NCBI GenBank assembly: GCA_035934385.1
Contig: DASYXY010000008.1
Coordinates: 62,001-126,000, forward strand
Reading direction: 5' to 3'
Source of the DNA: CF-118 sp035934385
GTDB lineage: Bacteria; Chloroflexota; Dormibacteria; Dormibacterales; Dormibacteraceae
DNA: 64,000 bases
Part shown: positions 57,901 through 58,245 of the stretch, piece after piece
Layout of the letters: every line of letters begins with the position of its first letter
Position numbering within the stretch: position 1 is the stretch's first letter
Notes under the pieces: generated by a model
What the model was told of the DNA's origin: nothing
Seen by the model: the letters and a program-made list of their open reading frames with translations, nothing else
The model's database searches: none
Translations under genes and position numbers: made by a program

Positions 57901-58245
57901 CTGTCGGCCGGCAGCCACACAATCGTCATCACGTCGAAGGACGGGCTGGGCAACGTGTCCACGACCACGATCACCTTCCAGGTGCACGCCACGATCGCCG
58001 GCCTGACCACGGCCGTGAACGACCTGAGGGCTGCAAGCAAGATCACGTCGAGCACGACGTCAGCCCAGCTTCTGTCGTACCTCACGAGCGCCCAGGCGGC
58101 GCTGACGGCCGGCAACCACGCGAGCGCCAAGGCCTACCTCGCATCGTTCGTGAGCTACGTGCAGGCGCAGGCCGGCCTGACGATCATTGCGCCGAACGAC
58201 GCTCTGCTGGCCGGCTGGGCCAACGACCTGATCTCGCGCCTCTAG
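18949..58245 (+). CDS. Giant multidomain repeat protein, probably exported adhesin/RTX-like (13,098 aa)
   Basis: A single open frame of 13,098 codons with no internal stop. Order, in approximate residues: hydrophobic export segment 29-59; unassigned region 60-340; Thr/Ser linker 343-386; six FN3-like and three Ig-like domains 385-1384; ZU5-like domain 1394-1513; long alanine/glycine/valine-rich adhesin-like repeats about 1550-9000 with four Ser/Asp/Lys linkers; Calx-beta-like and other beta modules 9600-11000; RTX-like arrays about 9318-12360; Ig-like domains 12580-13010; FIMAH-like end 13015-13098. Small residues dominate and aromatics are sparse, as in secreted beta-rich adhesins. It would be about 1.2-1.3 MDa by residue count. 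The GTG at 18949 has AGGGAG directly abutting it, so a CTG at 19033 or TTG at 19042 may be used instead. A role in attachment to chitin or other polysaccharides, cells or matrix is inference from the modules. Confidence 0.85.
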   Translation: MVGAREGAPRGHGRAHARARHGSPGASRLKLLLLKAATGTGAFAALVAGVLTIQNFTSYSSILPTTTQATKSQTAYVPQSRIYAVAIDQTKNQAVITMTPFTSAALASAFGRQYGMQLITFVPSFGEYVFTLPQITIGAGVGPHTATVYFPPNATSSDINAFLSQNALTVISWASTDDSAGRTAVVLLPQVKPVLVNATTGVWAAQLPVNLGQSNIDAWAQTNSAHVISYNPATGQLLLQGPKPQPVYVRTVYHQPSVKTSVNGVTGQTAKLYVAFKSGTTFNQAQQEVQQAGGQITSYNSNTELATITVPISKEAQASAALSSSAQVSCVSGSSTACPGITASPTDTTGSSTSTDTTNQTPTTSTTTGTGWTSTDVPPAPATSTSALQLVAAATDGHVTLTWTAVSNAQAYQVYRASGTNTPTLVATTTATTLTDVGGVVGTQYDYRIIPVLAAGPDATQAQTATATWVADTSMPALLKTSPQTSTLSGSVALSAEVRTGDGTATVTWSMTAPNGTTTLMATATSTSTNADPLTGSAVGVWDSRALKDGLYTMVVTVTDGAAHSTQVATQVAINNAAPAAPTALGASTQGATVVLTWRQPAAANGAKYVVSKDSDVEPIGEVAAGALSWTDENAGVGSHSYTVSLEDQFGHDSPSVSVSTTVTSNNPSSGAPSLWVTLPNGQQLAGGGAVDDRVLLMTDATASGNVHFQYSTGGLTWTDVSGPMSCSPQCAVDWNVNSLAHGHYLVRVVTSGGTSLARDLIARGDGGLPAPERPNVLQTPDGVLVTWSAATNELATKYAVSRTNGGEWQVLDVVAGTQYLDRTVQPGSNEYRVQAYNSDGAIGQASVTATIVVAAVTRSSSSSTAAQLAAPMNVRTLSGSGSVTVAWDSVAGAAGYVVQRAWSANGPFADLGRTGEMLYRDSAPVGGVAYYRVIAFAGGQDGLASEVVSATVVPTAATSTAGGAFQLGAGGSAPIASTPGTITLGASQATGTAGSRLAITASGTASAKVTSVDVQALQSGTWYVVGELSALLSGSTWTAAGTVLTDSLSEGSHQFRAVALAANGTPVGATAPSTVTIFHTAAAVTGVSATIADNTVKVGWNGGATGTTYNVYRAIGAGGFALAATGIGGSTWSDAALAGSQATGYVVTQTDGVGNESAFSQAVWVTTPSSWRDGAPPSITVLTPNAAERPQQALLDLAAEVTAAGGLSLVDFSFAPSGSSAWQSIGNLKPEPPASPSTPSGPSLAAVVGTVWTTTLNTTGLAAGGYDLRITATDNQGRAAQQLDHFYVGAAGARGPPTQGFDLSIAATTTGVHLTWTGTAGAVFQVRRAFGVNGSFYSLGTTTSNSYDDTAALPGDLYSYQVVRLTSALGFTPVMTATAQSAFTSSGTASSPDGHVVVGVQHASTDRLALAVTPDIAPPVMGVGLTAIGSAYDINAISLASGANVHQLDQPATLTFALPAGVTEAQAQTMSVYHYDAVRGTWVVEPTTLDWPNRRLVATVTHFSVFAVGDPCVGLLGEVCYVDAAAAAITLTDPTGLLTLKVNDGGGSVTFDDGVGGSATLGTAPLSMTSLVINAGTSTVEVNGNLSGLGGTLEIDAGTINVDSGGFTVGASGPITFKAIDKSNGHSLLGITSTLGGVKAKIDVNGATISGASVDLEAISGTATTTVSLAGQDLSLGALAVASTAGFDSLASDPLFTGGKFQVDGGNGTCHYTSTDATDFFGVTNCTGIPANGATVGNIVEDGSNKAINHGVLQLIYTSAVNVHGNSSITATSGDVTMAATTNVGAKVDANGGPDLGNWISCNSYSKGDIVKFNDKRYAAQNDIASSCTDPKTDTANWSDANSTDSSVVIAQVYATSNSKLTDSSTINATGKVNITSNLKTDIESSADSETSGSGASIGVAVLTTDSEAFIDSTAGTPILANGLNIAADTDNKVPTETKSSPGGASGNDSSDSSNKPSERLGGSGTDGFQSGSSTKGDNQSKTADGSQDLSAALAVTVDVATTKAYIAPQDQTTAHTINTGTGGQKVHAGSKNVSSATADAGNIKFTPDAPMVTGNGAAGFLTSGKTYYYKLTALFKGDGSTTVTVPVTLLGSGDTLNVVDTSSFGSIGDKGVLTIDLVPQACDFTVAGPTTLTLNNCAGGVLFGANVTGADESLPGAETKYAVPMGQTASTLNWTSVVNAIGYRIYRTKLATDASGSEVLLDSTIGNSSTFYADQSVSTLPGSALPTKDDKSNFGIAVAVNVDIIDTEAYLAGNLSLLAGGGVTVEAQGPGSGQSAFTAHSTSGAGGSKGITAAGSISVNVALSTTIAEVRNAAGSPVSITGDLKLSSTSNMASNGTADAKQSGDGNTSGVGVSVAVNVVNDTTSSDVANGADLVGLKNLTLTAAAKDAMTTKADGGASSGNGTLTLSAEVAIAISNVTTTASIGTGPDLSLATGGALSAHATQNATTTTTASGATTGGNAGIGLSLGLLIANHHVFSQLSRNLTQSASASFAADGASANDTEASASDTGAPESTNSSSTDNKPDSSGKDVNAKADANVGNGDDHASNAGGTGASSDQKTTPPAKSGENGGTKLTVAAAAAIVILDAKAVATPADALTITSAGTLTLKSSEDTDSKAIAKASATKAQTANIGAAAAINLVHITAQSSTGMNDVISAKGITLAAATNKTGALKGNWSSGTSYSQGDVVKDPFDTNMYVALNDVATDLDAPHFDATNWALVGPWLPGFDYTQGTVVIDTFDGKAYVAANDITNDQVGPHADSANWTVVSNEPDGKSTLDTEATAGAGAGKVGIAGSLALTILDSEVHADLLPTTGDNLNGGDLAQSATSSVDVTAKAMASDKDAKTVGIGAGAAINIVDDVTTALIEDGALISNPHKITLTANGTDSMTTYAEAGTTGASGSTLSLTADAAIALPTVTTTAAIQGTGAPQAITASDAISVSATQTAKTTTTAKANAVNGTVVIGLALGLVIANDSVTASDTRILTGKSVTLTATGSQSNTNEADASATGAAGKDTGKSTDSSGKDVNGKADDQLGNANTERTDATPSKTATTTDTKSAKADSSDNNGNTDSSKDSNTVTVAGAAAINIVTESTQASLASTANVTATGGPLTIKTLSNADASAKGVGKADEAGTVGIGVGVAVNSVTVTNMATTGTATVSAKGLDVEAGMLVNGQDRIQRFDPSSGEWKTIDQGETFPESPESGDLFQLTKAVPATTTAKGAQTLTTGGNLNVASTADFGTTGGSFKVHVGTDDVTCNYTSAGGGVLNNLSGDKCMGSVEDKALVTMTTSTTVSGPFQDPSSGFLAVADATNFETAGKFTVQGVTGTCTYLGIVANVFGGITGCSGTPKDGATVTRASVLPGVYMWNDSTSHWDMQNKGVGTGTSLPTAPNFGDYFQITKAAAPTTAVFGAFQNLSLGALAVNSTAGFNASGAFKVDGIPGTCDYSSLLGGNTFIGIAGCTGFPDDKATITAVAAATTVHLAQSLGSGTLNVATTTGFAASNGTFTVAGGTGTCKYTSTTPTSFTGVSVCTGSVSNGAAVTSGTAAPSLAAGVYQFELLTGWTFLGDGLTLPDIPMGTTLPTSPSTGDFFDLTTPIKGIYRFDGTSWDLLGSDLYYRLAEHDISAEAESGAGGDKDKVSIAGALALNIVHDHTEAIVPNGATVSAGTGDITIKAQSNEEDTAKADSDSKSGKVGIGASVSIEVLNDNTIRAAIEDHAIVNGGGKLTVSASFHHDVETEDKAGTEGGISISPSVSIAILNDQVAAYVGIGNDMTVAGDASITASVDTSSSLDSNASAAGNDVAIGAAVAVNVIETSATAELLRNLKVTAGGLTVSASTDGKSEGKAEASSKGESDSGKSSDDQSKDQVQKNPNTKDQTDGSLPKSQDQTDSANSTSSDNSGEDSGGVNIAAAVAVNWARHTTLAEIGDVTKPSAPTVSATGAVKVSGENNISANAKGIGLSTNLESDVAIGAGVGLNYEVITNTASIAPSAVVSGNGITVEAVTPATKENDFVVWAFAAAGGKSDASVAASVGIQVLSFTTTAVIGKGAQITSTGNLDLNATNFMGLQVIAAAGGLSTSGSAVGGAVVVNILSPVQTEAYIDSGTGGAGTCTSDTTCVTVTGDSSIKAKQTLVPIEPDTPLKGKITLPKVTSLAVGGSAGGGDAAVTGSVIVDVFKMMTQAYIGSGAQVTTTGLTITAENDTSVVNVAGALALSEGSAGVAVSIIVEVINKDADAFVGQSAFVNAGGDVSISAISHEDLFELVVAGGASESAGVAGSILVVVFNGDSSHSISAYIDSYATVHAAGKLAVSASDTADKLNLASGNIAIGTGSAGVGASAVIVVWNGIVDASVRSHANVEGDGGTGVTVTAMQEENLLLIAVSGDGGDSAGVAGSVVVNVFGDTTTAHIDPNVTIGGSNAAVGVSATDNTTILSIAGALAIGGTAGVGAGIDVEVVTKNTTASIGKSGSISTTTGNVTVAAISSENATSIAVGAGFGGTAAVNVNVGVSVYSITTSAFIDGGSSPSDGAVVNSGGGVGVTADETLSLNAIGGNVSAAGTAAVGAAAAVPVITKETHAYIAPHAQVTSGTGAVSADTGLITVTAVDTHFDPSRTGAITGPSNSVLHLQSNHGLSEDERVIYDNGGASDIGGLHSVQDDAASTVNGAGQDLGLHMLTVADASTFSSSGGSFNVAGINGTCTYSGKSGNQLTGVMGCTGTPADGANVTTGTVYYAHVVSPTDVQLMNQPHGLTSGSASSDCSIVVCSLSTPSTHGEGHRIVPTDKAGVREDQSPRFNPRPTGGITNGDVDYSTWTITLPYNTSLANDDKVVYSSGGGTPIGGLVDGGTYYAENVANGNPTTLNLSATKGGSIIHITDPGTGGGRSQSVVPDGDAPTGDGSDMGAPRTVTVQTDTVQGVAVTATNSDDIAGVGISAGFAGSAAVNLSGVVDVIKANTSAYIGKSATVNSGGDVRVAAANQFHEIGIAATIAIAGEAGVGVGVGVHLVTLNTDAYIDDAAQVTAANDINVIANGKEAIISVVAGASGGTVGVAGTLTVTILKVHTFACTGTWTSDSKGCANPPASPLHPTTLSAGNNVAIGSRDESTLTLITASLAGGFVGVGVAVGVASVSKDTEAFIGPNGVVDGAANGTDPTTAYTGNFNSGGDFGNFQTNSMKGIAIEAASSENIFGLSASVGGGFVGIAGGVGVTLIHVGTQAYAGANAQLNQNGGATGGATQSVNASAVDYFKSLTVAGGAAGGFVGVAGGVDIGTADSSVQAFLDTGTKVAAQLSVEVNALSRKQVQTYALSLGVGFVGVAGSVSVWSVGTQGESHYNPVGGGPAKGNWMTATNYQKGDVVTDTTDPCTTANCNVWTASSNLTPSAIAPHSDTAHWTRGQTDSLQSAPDGTPGCLPGCDKGQWSSAASYNSGDVVEYQGSQFQARKAVGPSSTTPPNDLTDWLGVSKGGSAQGSADSGASGQDMGGAPGYGHVLNNTSAGPASPFSGGSGYSAKTHVTFSSQDWTARRDIVAPVAWAPGSYNRGTIVTDGLNNYAPQVDNPDNTTAPHNNLVATSATPFSGVAAYSAGDEVSYNREGFKAQRAITIVGSNWLPSMVYNRGTVVIDPTDHNQYAPIVDNPDETVQPHQNAFQWALYNPSSDSTDWTPFAGQWALYDPSHDQADFVSSAGATKTNGKIASHASDATGDVSGNEPGSMVASHGISTVPSAGTTATVDGTVVAHNGHVHVWAKDNLDVKGLAGAVAAGVVGVGAAVLVLNVDSSTDAGIGPSADITAGAGGGGQISVDAEMNPENTSGLAFSGTGGLVAVGAQVVVLNDSSAQNAHVDGGTLERAGGGIDVTSNAQRFPDIESIGVAIGAVTAGASVAVMSVTGNNRAFIGNVAIATNHQHVAHLTVHAEDNVTAPVLGIAVAGGAFAGLGGVIAISSLSGTASATSGAQGDVDGAVEVSAHATHVVSTKTFNVSTGVAAAGLTVSRADDARNTEATLASTASGTAGGGVSVTSTATNQATATAPGGQVGGVAIGIMIAIALVEGDTKADLEGSVGGSVFTTVRATGDNEANATSTTVGIGAVAASGEFADAEIKSGAAIDAILGGSVKSDGTVTVEATQSHRNDAEASATAVGIGIGGALSFELTFAKDGGEVKAEIDGNVTKSGSLYYHAYGHNFVDAETLAAAASAFLSGTASGAVSDIETTAVVEVVSTGGSSTSGGGATIRAESDNHAKTNTQLASGGLGAFAISVPSAKVEGATNVTYDGSVTTTGGDLMVQATSNNFAEVDSPSLSIGAIAAAIASVDSEVTGDAKTDAWIGPNSGASATFSAPGHAIRVEATSTNKATASSESLAAGALAVTIEFVTSLIGGETRAEFDGTVPAPSGLDAQTGSVLVQAHGQNTATATTKMLSVTAIGAQGAKADAEVQTGAAVIAMSGATASIDVSGAVALDAELTNDGAGHFNYTDAKILSDSLGAINAGIFFADSYIAGAVVAEMDGSIAASGSVGLTATGTNDAEGSTSSLGIGAISVSGAAVDVEVLPGGTVETNVGAGTIASGGLVALNATSHNTANATSDTANIGIVAGGITVPSAKVRGETKAEFGANLTSGTGLNVDATSTNTATTSSAIVAIGALSGGGAGATAIVSAEASTLAVVDQGAAVNVSGAVQVEATSTDHATATPSQIALGAFTLSVLLPTAIIGSEDQGDWSSANSYNQNDLVHYSGAEYVAQQDVSTGGAAPNTDPADWRQVNGNGTLAYVDGGITAGSLLVQSRGQNQAVSTVDLHFFSLAGGGGAEADAKVEPNATTVAFVGSDAIIGVSGPVTVDAGLVSDGTHANYADTHLFALGAGIIAAGVYVAHSLIAGGVDAELNGAVTGSSSVTVETNQSVGGVTNGFNDAESDANATNVSLAAAVTISIADTEISNGAYTQARIGNAGIVTSGSVQVLATSRNYAITHSNVIAVGLFGAGGVAMPTASVGGSTTAEMDGQVSGGNGVRVQAHSANSAQVPHALVISAGLLAVGIGGAHALVTSDAGTTAQVLSTGTVDESTGIVSITATSNNGVTANMDGGGGGAISFQDEHGDADNHAPTTAEFDGTSNNAAQISVGTDATDTATSSINVASFGLVGAGVTEAENTVDGNDAAFIGSDAKIQSNNTVVMVQATRSGSVSPSSSGAAGGAVGAAVIEVDATVGGSTKAYVDSHAAVGNLTGEPASLTVGANVVSSSNANASAGTGGIVSFGGVHANSTVQPEVDAYLGDHVNVLLSGNISVSAISTRAEAHAKSTAFGGGAAQIGAANADATSAPRVNAYFGNNTTVNVGGSVVIDGEAQTTALTGAPLGDSFVADGSMVDISNDTIDFQNHDLITGAGVFYTTNGIPGNVLPGLHDNSVYSVVVVDPDHIQLGALFTAKHIESTAIGTGKSGVDDLANIIRFSVPHNFQQGDAVLFSGPETVGLPAAPTILYVRPIDSKTDPYEIELYTSHAAAMDPGTGSFDPSAIAGGIANDFNSGDIVSYVSAQPLTFKQSSVNVDGSYNYCTSCNDIVVGPQTGAGSSGVQNDGLFTGEKVQYRTNGTSVQGLSNGGTYYVIATNGTEIQLANSYCEAAGCDTDGDDAQGTVNDGSDTAVNPITITPPLSASDGVGNGTTTFTSATFNFDPDPIGHPCVYRGRPITQIDGGSNIPKTSNTNPTPTIASCNSASSVVLSQAVGAGTGISFAIGDPSVQQIVPLPIGGLQNHGLYQVDSTSTHTNLVLDQVSGTVPIPLTYQETVTDFGPQTVQVIGGDYWSNQQIFPAGINLTNPGSDKQDEIRIDLDVAAGVTQPLPGGANYLYTPDSTFSPLHETSLRTFNPPAGNGITSADAEGGGGGLGSFNTPEATSNNNPHVEAFSAAASIMAGGDVTITSVADINGMATAQNGSGGLISAADVNATVNGNSDSYAFVGADIKHTPPPEQTITGDAPGATQINGSGRTIQAGGNIKIASSSYQNSYVKAHTDSGGLGDFSHASAQTNVNSNDAAVIGAGANVSGMTVNLLSNSHGDNFGRAESFAIAFIGGSFANEGYTLNGNDTALIDGIGGSNTKVSALDGIDVRAYHYSENSDHDHSSTCICIGPSSGGDGANFNLTNNASAHAGALVTTGPRLIFGVNENDSTLEVPLHTNSDNHLALYVEAQNEGGASGGSSQIAWSSDVVIYTGPSPFLHVGSNRTVDEAINISVNGMANPAPGTPLSGTVNVDDKVNHEVGDIWMDSSGGIGTETSVGTFTFRENYQTVMVQNDSPLELVLNKLVVINPQAQPTVTLNGSPVQTATPFFEIKQVALPTTVTISNTGTGIGASDILFKGTIDNPIGETDVTNAGGNILGLCDGPRSGCAAFIRSNVTHIHAPAGSIGTTGGTYLGVNPVQWDGGAMVFTADALNDINLDMATEARDPGIPFPTHSTTVSGDGQDVSLGTLKVASASGFAGSGTFTAAGVEGICSYTSIAGNTFKGITGCTGVPEDGQKVTDADPIEIGNIVGGGSINLRLQGTVDAIGTVDLPGVILAGTTGHNTGAPPPPESPPPYFNQFYPDTGTPGKFDPGAIGGSPNASESTYNFDLLDAGKNGTAGSINVFAQDPSKTATRINVNGLVEIRQGLTGVHAYGNVNATPGVNGFINFNEQFGDLRVGVIKSSDDDVTLVAPGSIFDAPGGTDNPPATGDASPSSNPDVIGVSITLIANTGTIGQDINFLEIQSSFDRFGILNADAPGVIRITQTTGDLNVDVVTTCFAASATSCNNVSLANDNGSILDGHNRGAGGSGGPGGSDPNVIGNTIDLSALNNGIAGSIGGDNTHGNDLKVYSSAGSGCGRSFTLAYQDANYQNAKAGERSVTANCDLAAQADNNVFITETPGVALLNVVAAPMDLLLALARNGSVRLTTTETGIDGNGAACTVSVPTCPNSSATAGNDILLLHKGSTLVVENDHVAVPFGEVKAQSGNVTLRAADDIVTDPSSQILATTEISDPGTGATDPNLPVNKTGNIDIYVDSHPTSPVTAVSDPTVGDGGVAVLRNGATTAFDGFVPATTGQITPGAGGGLTRVFGNGEADTIIFDQSILGGQTRAYGDSSPTVATALASACGGAQTLCNDTFIVNRLQSMVTVGTDIGLADTLTLDGQNGANTYDIYTSGSQFTQNNYMINVLGSHQQADVCSGSPASSTTNSCTDTLNVFGYDTYTSGSPDNTGTNLAAGVDYSTNDIFLLRSTPAGINGETAARPTAYQGTGDPDGDNEFAETAADNDSGDEYSGGSAFIALLHATLNQAQAVDNTGALTGCGGVGLVGKTCNFGVERVNYDSAMNGGVHVYSLGGNDYYAVDDNAAPTYLDGGSGDNYFQIGQIYGLRRNAGPVTSPVPPTFNGSGNLAAENVFDVATIATTRGWLSRGTSSPLVAQGGTGNNTFVVYSNHAVVHLEGDGGNNLFIVRGFALAQVDSVGNIKLPGGCNTISAPYCLPLPILTNGFSTAAETDVRTGAGQNQVEYNMNAPVSVDGGTGFNKLIILGTEFADHIVVTDHGIFGAGMFVTFRNIQVIEINALEGDDTIDVLSTPPGVAVRVIGGLGSNQINVAGDVNGDVFSLDINGTSGTINHDVLTQDALYKDLVIPGVSLSVAQGSQGAVIITEHAGGTTVYEDVGGAAGSIGTRIDNYTVRLAQKPIAPVFVTVTAEPDIRLNRLGLNQTSQIGDSILLTTGLCSLSCVGTTTALTDFYLHTIYDASNLDSPQRAVVLEFDASNYSVPQTVDVGAINDALNDGQRVYEVSHSVLSADPFYNNAVVRNVEVTKIDPGSPGIQVTVLGNTDVPGIYFDGATDGAGNLTSATATFTMADNGQPIYEVNSTAHIALGTTMTFVSATQVTLSSPGVAGTNVVFSLPSRVTPPAQFSTGSVTGATVTAAGANFTLADLGQPINETDGAGHLHAATAITAVIDANTVTISPSDVSDGAFSFVLPSRLSAFADFRDGDTTTVAVNQIKSSTAAFNAGDIGRPIVEVDDGGHIAAGTVIIQVSNDSTVATLSSNTTNGTASGIVFTLPARNASNVVLEGDSKTQITAYYSVQLQAPPSSGVVTVDVSPQDGYVNLTSNDPRFMLIGLGPVGATAGDWNITFSGSNFNVPVVIAVNAPNIYAPFDPHNEFITHQVINSATTAANYVQTPPISASPLFFYVYSNREPNGIVQAPAGMVVTKCGDADPTKCTVPGPGSSYSMRLTMAPTQDVTVALITDGQTDTTPGGRVFNNHIGNAATVTMFSGNVVVLGNTITRGTGSELGSFISEGFQVGQHIMVGLAGPFTVTGVTDQVLTLMTAPPAVTSAVISRTVDHGLFMGSVKYDECYANDGAGNCLGAIIRADGSSWLDDGFLEGQMFQINGSGGLFKIQALTGTTTTKVDVLVVTATTHDPTTGTESLPTILPFGPAHTKGGPITVTLTQWAGEVTFNSTNWYVPVAIPVLADPYYNVPAGSRSRLSFPKVPHLLSNIRGPLSVEGADPGNDHTQLQLPVMLPAETNAAPFGIGVQPPESQQVNVLNIFDDGAQQDQTGTLSSTSLVGFGMGPGLDFTGHKGYVNCNGLMGIALKDCQLLHPTFGEPAKFPGGISFGSITIDPATGNFLTNAALSTIQVLNLMMGQGNDHLTVTGSLVPGPYANANGSLFTDGQLNTFVHGGLTQVQGGGAAFLQVLSGMFDVTQLDASHWSVKRDDNFSWGAYEFAPGQMLMWNGVPFGLITDMGLTGDPSGATLIVSGALGTPLMAGPTVTETGTIGVFDPATKSTGSFYYSGNTITRTDLRSWAEFGFVNGEAIVVDGVPAGTISIGGPTNDVLTISGSAAPAACATLPGACTTTVAVYDSVTPASNPVRLGGNDITVNGGGGPGPGLQPPTITASNTQVLTEAITGATTETLTRSVGSWLADGYVFGMVMQIGGVPAWTIAGVSATTLDLTGPNTMPTLTCTTVAGVTTCPTFVGFAPSPLVVYGSTSQDGIWYSGDPHTMTQRDFGTKPFPTQLGNGTPDFIFPVADTFKYAGNNVLDASADFPIAPLSLTSVPNVGVPEGQVPSVGVVLYGGPGNNTIYGSQAPDFIAGGSGNTTVYGERGNNQILGSDGINVDVITRAISFPTNNSSAYPNADTLICGQTPPTCNNLIYGNTPGAGEVVTDRFADYNNVIFGADGILSQDTQEATVGVIGNTAPYLSHMVGGLVLASNQSTGFATLTCPTTAACFTTADVGQAVQDSYGFLGAGTTITAIAVDLVTGRTFATLSRNALNAASATGLTVTVFNTRTVTVMLTANPPSTALVFNIPAATLTCITPNPCFNQSDVGLVVTDLVGPLSNVNLSAGTVIYSVNTAGTVATLTRNAVAGSVSSLNVIVGPPHGYCRPLGAISNSPGYCQPSGTTSWGDNRVEKIMTTGDITAVASTRPQNHGNDTLYGSGGDSVLIGGDGTDNIQGGPGRNLIVGGSVQLYRGAGTMALVPDPNTHLFNYTNPRFQDLGGPVGTVIYNSCTYGTCALNSNGTLSDNATFGQSMNDNTPQCDPTGHAWWSDFLSNAGNAGMLGTPSCKAGTGQIGITLSAPVGTPGWPIDLQDSPYKGADYIAGGPGSGYIFGESNNNIIQAHGSIDIVHPTVNGSSLANQMASNLETVGDPYAGASACSFAGFYLGDRVGACRNTGASDALPVDPTQPLRLNPSLDNYLPLEYALSAGFTITGHTLVRNDGLQWADAGFAVGQTVSVGTNAGNAAPAGVVTAISLDGLTMTVSGLPTGTYVAATDGESYVEGGRGNNTIFANQGQNDIVGGNSDLFSLKAPAQRASGSNLIFGGSGSNVGYGDCTNSSFDTLNLMPGTNECFTSANGHAHDSNVLTANNADVIRLIGTKGTYGAGNGVATFNFTPGGGQPAGAYLNFNYDLAGYPNATERIIARAVKPLDNTPGGPDLAGQAPVINGGVLVSGGPLVTGTKATNLVGDIGGNPVPAGWGNNGEPAGTLQQGSEIHAESGDAFIYGGPADDMIFGGAQNDTIILGYGDNWVSGGRGDQCIIGGGGRCLTSRNGSSEPLYGIAAIPASSTTTSFLNQLITTPGNVQRATINVGGALNYAAMLYPYNWDPSTYVAPGVSSGNPTYSTNCKENKTCPTYITVYGHNIIYGGWGNGVTHGGPGNSAISGAEAPTLGYSDNFNLFGKGVTANEAGYLANGATDTNPTDYVINTAAIESDFFHPYNPGNAAGFEPVADPPNGNAGRAFNIGKSLYFNAEDPRRQIQLFPGPGVFDTNIATDGFTTVGGFNPLDCEFGGTSIAGACADSTKKGLPFFMTFNPFGGPRFDPNQPIDTTWNAATGTFQPDPVTGDKALFGDLGNDYIVAGMGRVRVWGGWGNDLIDLRADTTVDNGLNDMPVPNSHNSAGSPAWEALAYGGAGQDIYFAGTGGDRLVDWVGNHNSYYVPFSQFGMPAVSRTLMPFLPEFLYALSKSDGADQTLGPRTDAFCAANPSTGACVDFPTYSGAPARNGEPFGELGLVLQHDLAWHQQSGPPFNEMPENLGGTGIDVAKTANVLAFNSPGTCDYLSEMSSCSGPAVLSLANGAGVNLPSGTNTPGAGSAPLQVTGTPGATVTYSVTEGTLYKITGSGVIGATGRFGTSVDVSTWPDGTITVTATLTANGHTTTLTGTMGKNSVAPPAPTASAPVWANIANASIYNVTVTGQVGSIADVVINDGQLPIANQSNGMDFVGSTGTVVVPIDVTGLVDGPLTISVSLTNGAGNSYATTFTVLKDTVAPPLTVSASPYINIANVSTYQPVFTGEADGTVSYTITDGTTTLSGSKFFNGSTKWQPSMVLTSLKNGPVTLTVTETDPAGNPTVVVTHLVKDTVAPSGSFAMAGTTINGVVATTNPALSITPAFTATSGIASVLYSVNGGLSYAATAVLPSVDGLYTVTALVTSNSGNTATFSRQVRLDRSGPAVTYSITAPTNAGAYDVGKPVTLTFSASDVDNVASTTAVLDGTTAVTSGVAFNTEKLSAGSHTIVITSKDGLGNVSTTTITFQVHATIAGLTTAVNDLRAASKITSSTTSAQLLSYLTSAQAALTAGNHASAKAYLASFVSYVQAQAGLTIIAPNDALLAGWANDLISRL
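19033..19125 (+). other. N-terminal signal peptide or membrane anchor of the giant protein
   Basis: Encodes residues 29-59, with the core 'LKLLLLKAATGTGAFAALVA'. A lysine-flanked hydrophobic stretch is followed by polar 'NFTSYSSILPT', which fits a Sec signal or uncleaved anchor. An AGGAG lies 8 nt before the CTG of residue 29, suggesting that translation may begin here. Confidence 0.65.
20101..23100 (+). other. FN3/Ig-like stalk of the giant protein
   Basis: Six fibronectin-III-like domains start near 20116, 20680, 21254, 21550, 22198 and 22849. Each has the pattern V-x-L-x-W in the B strand and Y-x-V-x-R/Y-R-V later, for example 'GHVTLTWTAVSNAQAYQVYR' and 'GSVTVAWDSVAGAAGYVVQR'. Ig-like stretches lie between 20350-20680, 21880-22190 and 22480-22810. 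Such strings usually act as extended spacers on extracellular proteins. Confidence 0.7.
23130..23485 (+). other. ZU5-like domain of the giant protein
   Basis: The phrases 'QPATLTFALPAGVTEAQAQT', 'MSVYHYDAVRGTWVVEPTTL' and 'VATVTHFSVFAVG' match the common bacterial ZU5-like extracellular module (a predicted beta-sandwich). It marks the border between the stalk and the long repeat region. Confidence 0.55.
24338..39177 (+). repeat. Dispersed CBM5/12-like (chitin-binding type) modules
   Basis: The clear copies are at 24338-24474, 26968-27252 (two in tandem), 34948-35109, 35170-35307 and 39040-39177. Degenerate copies lie at 35500-35950. Each reads G-x-W-x-x-x-x-x-Y-x-x-G-D-x-V, then an aromatic-rich strand such as 'YVAQQDV', then P-x-x-D-x-x-x-W. 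Tryptophan and tyrosine are otherwise rare in this protein. This is the pattern of ChiC/CBM5/12 modules of bacterial chitinases, so binding of chitin or another polysaccharide is likely for the intact copies. Confidence 0.65.
24766..30660 (+). repeat. Four Ser/Asp/Lys-rich low-complexity linkers
   Basis: Stretches at about 24766-24930, 26440-26680, 27955-28185 and 30454-30660 encode hydrophilic sequence such as 'DSSGKDVNAKADANVGNGDD' and 'DSSGKDVNGKADDQLGNAN'. The second and third are clearly related. They interrupt the adhesin-like repeats at similar places and probably form flexible loops. Confidence 0.7.
32790..42190 (+). repeat. Dispersed 'GL-x-x-G-x-x-YYV' modules
   Basis: Units of about 60 residues near 32790-33210, 33360-33560, 40966-41150, 41520-41740 and 42050-42190. 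They share a sequence like D-x-V-x-Y-x-x-G-G-x-x-I-G-G-L-x-x-G-x-x-Y-Y-V, ending in x-I-x-L or x-L-x-L. Examples are 'GGLVDGGTYYAENV' and 'VQGLSNGGTYYVIATNGTEI'. Their function is unknown. Confidence 0.6.
48409..49065 (+). repeat. Three tandem 'GQPI-x-E' modules
   Basis: Three units of about 70 residues share F-x-x-A-D-x-G-Q-P-I-x-E-x-D/N-x-x-x-H-I, then a threonine/valine-rich strand, and end F-x-L-P-x-R. Related, more diverged units recur near 52545-53015 ('FTTADVGQAVQDSYGFLGAG'). Confidence 0.65.
49708..54200 (+). repeat. Dispersed 'W-x-x-x-GF-x-x-G' modules
   Basis: Units of about 50 residues lie near 49708-49890, 49980-50140, 51240-51420, 51600-51760 and 54010-54200. They share I-T-R-x-D-G-x-x-W-x-x-x-G-F-x-x-G-Q-x-x-x-V, then a glycine and x-L-T-x-S-G, for example 'ITRTDLRSWAEFGFVNGEAI' and 'LVRNDGLQWADAGFAVGQTV'. 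They interleave with the RTX-like arrays. Confidence 0.6.
57991..58245 (+). other. C-terminal FIMAH-like helical domain of the giant protein
   Basis: The last 84 residues are predicted helical, with 'QLLSYLTSAQAALTAGNHAS' followed by 'AYLASFVSYVQAQAGLTI'. This resembles the FIMAH domain found at the C-termini of secreted enzymes and surface proteins in Gram-positive bacteria. There is no LPxTG sorting motif or type IX sorting domain. Confidence 0.6.
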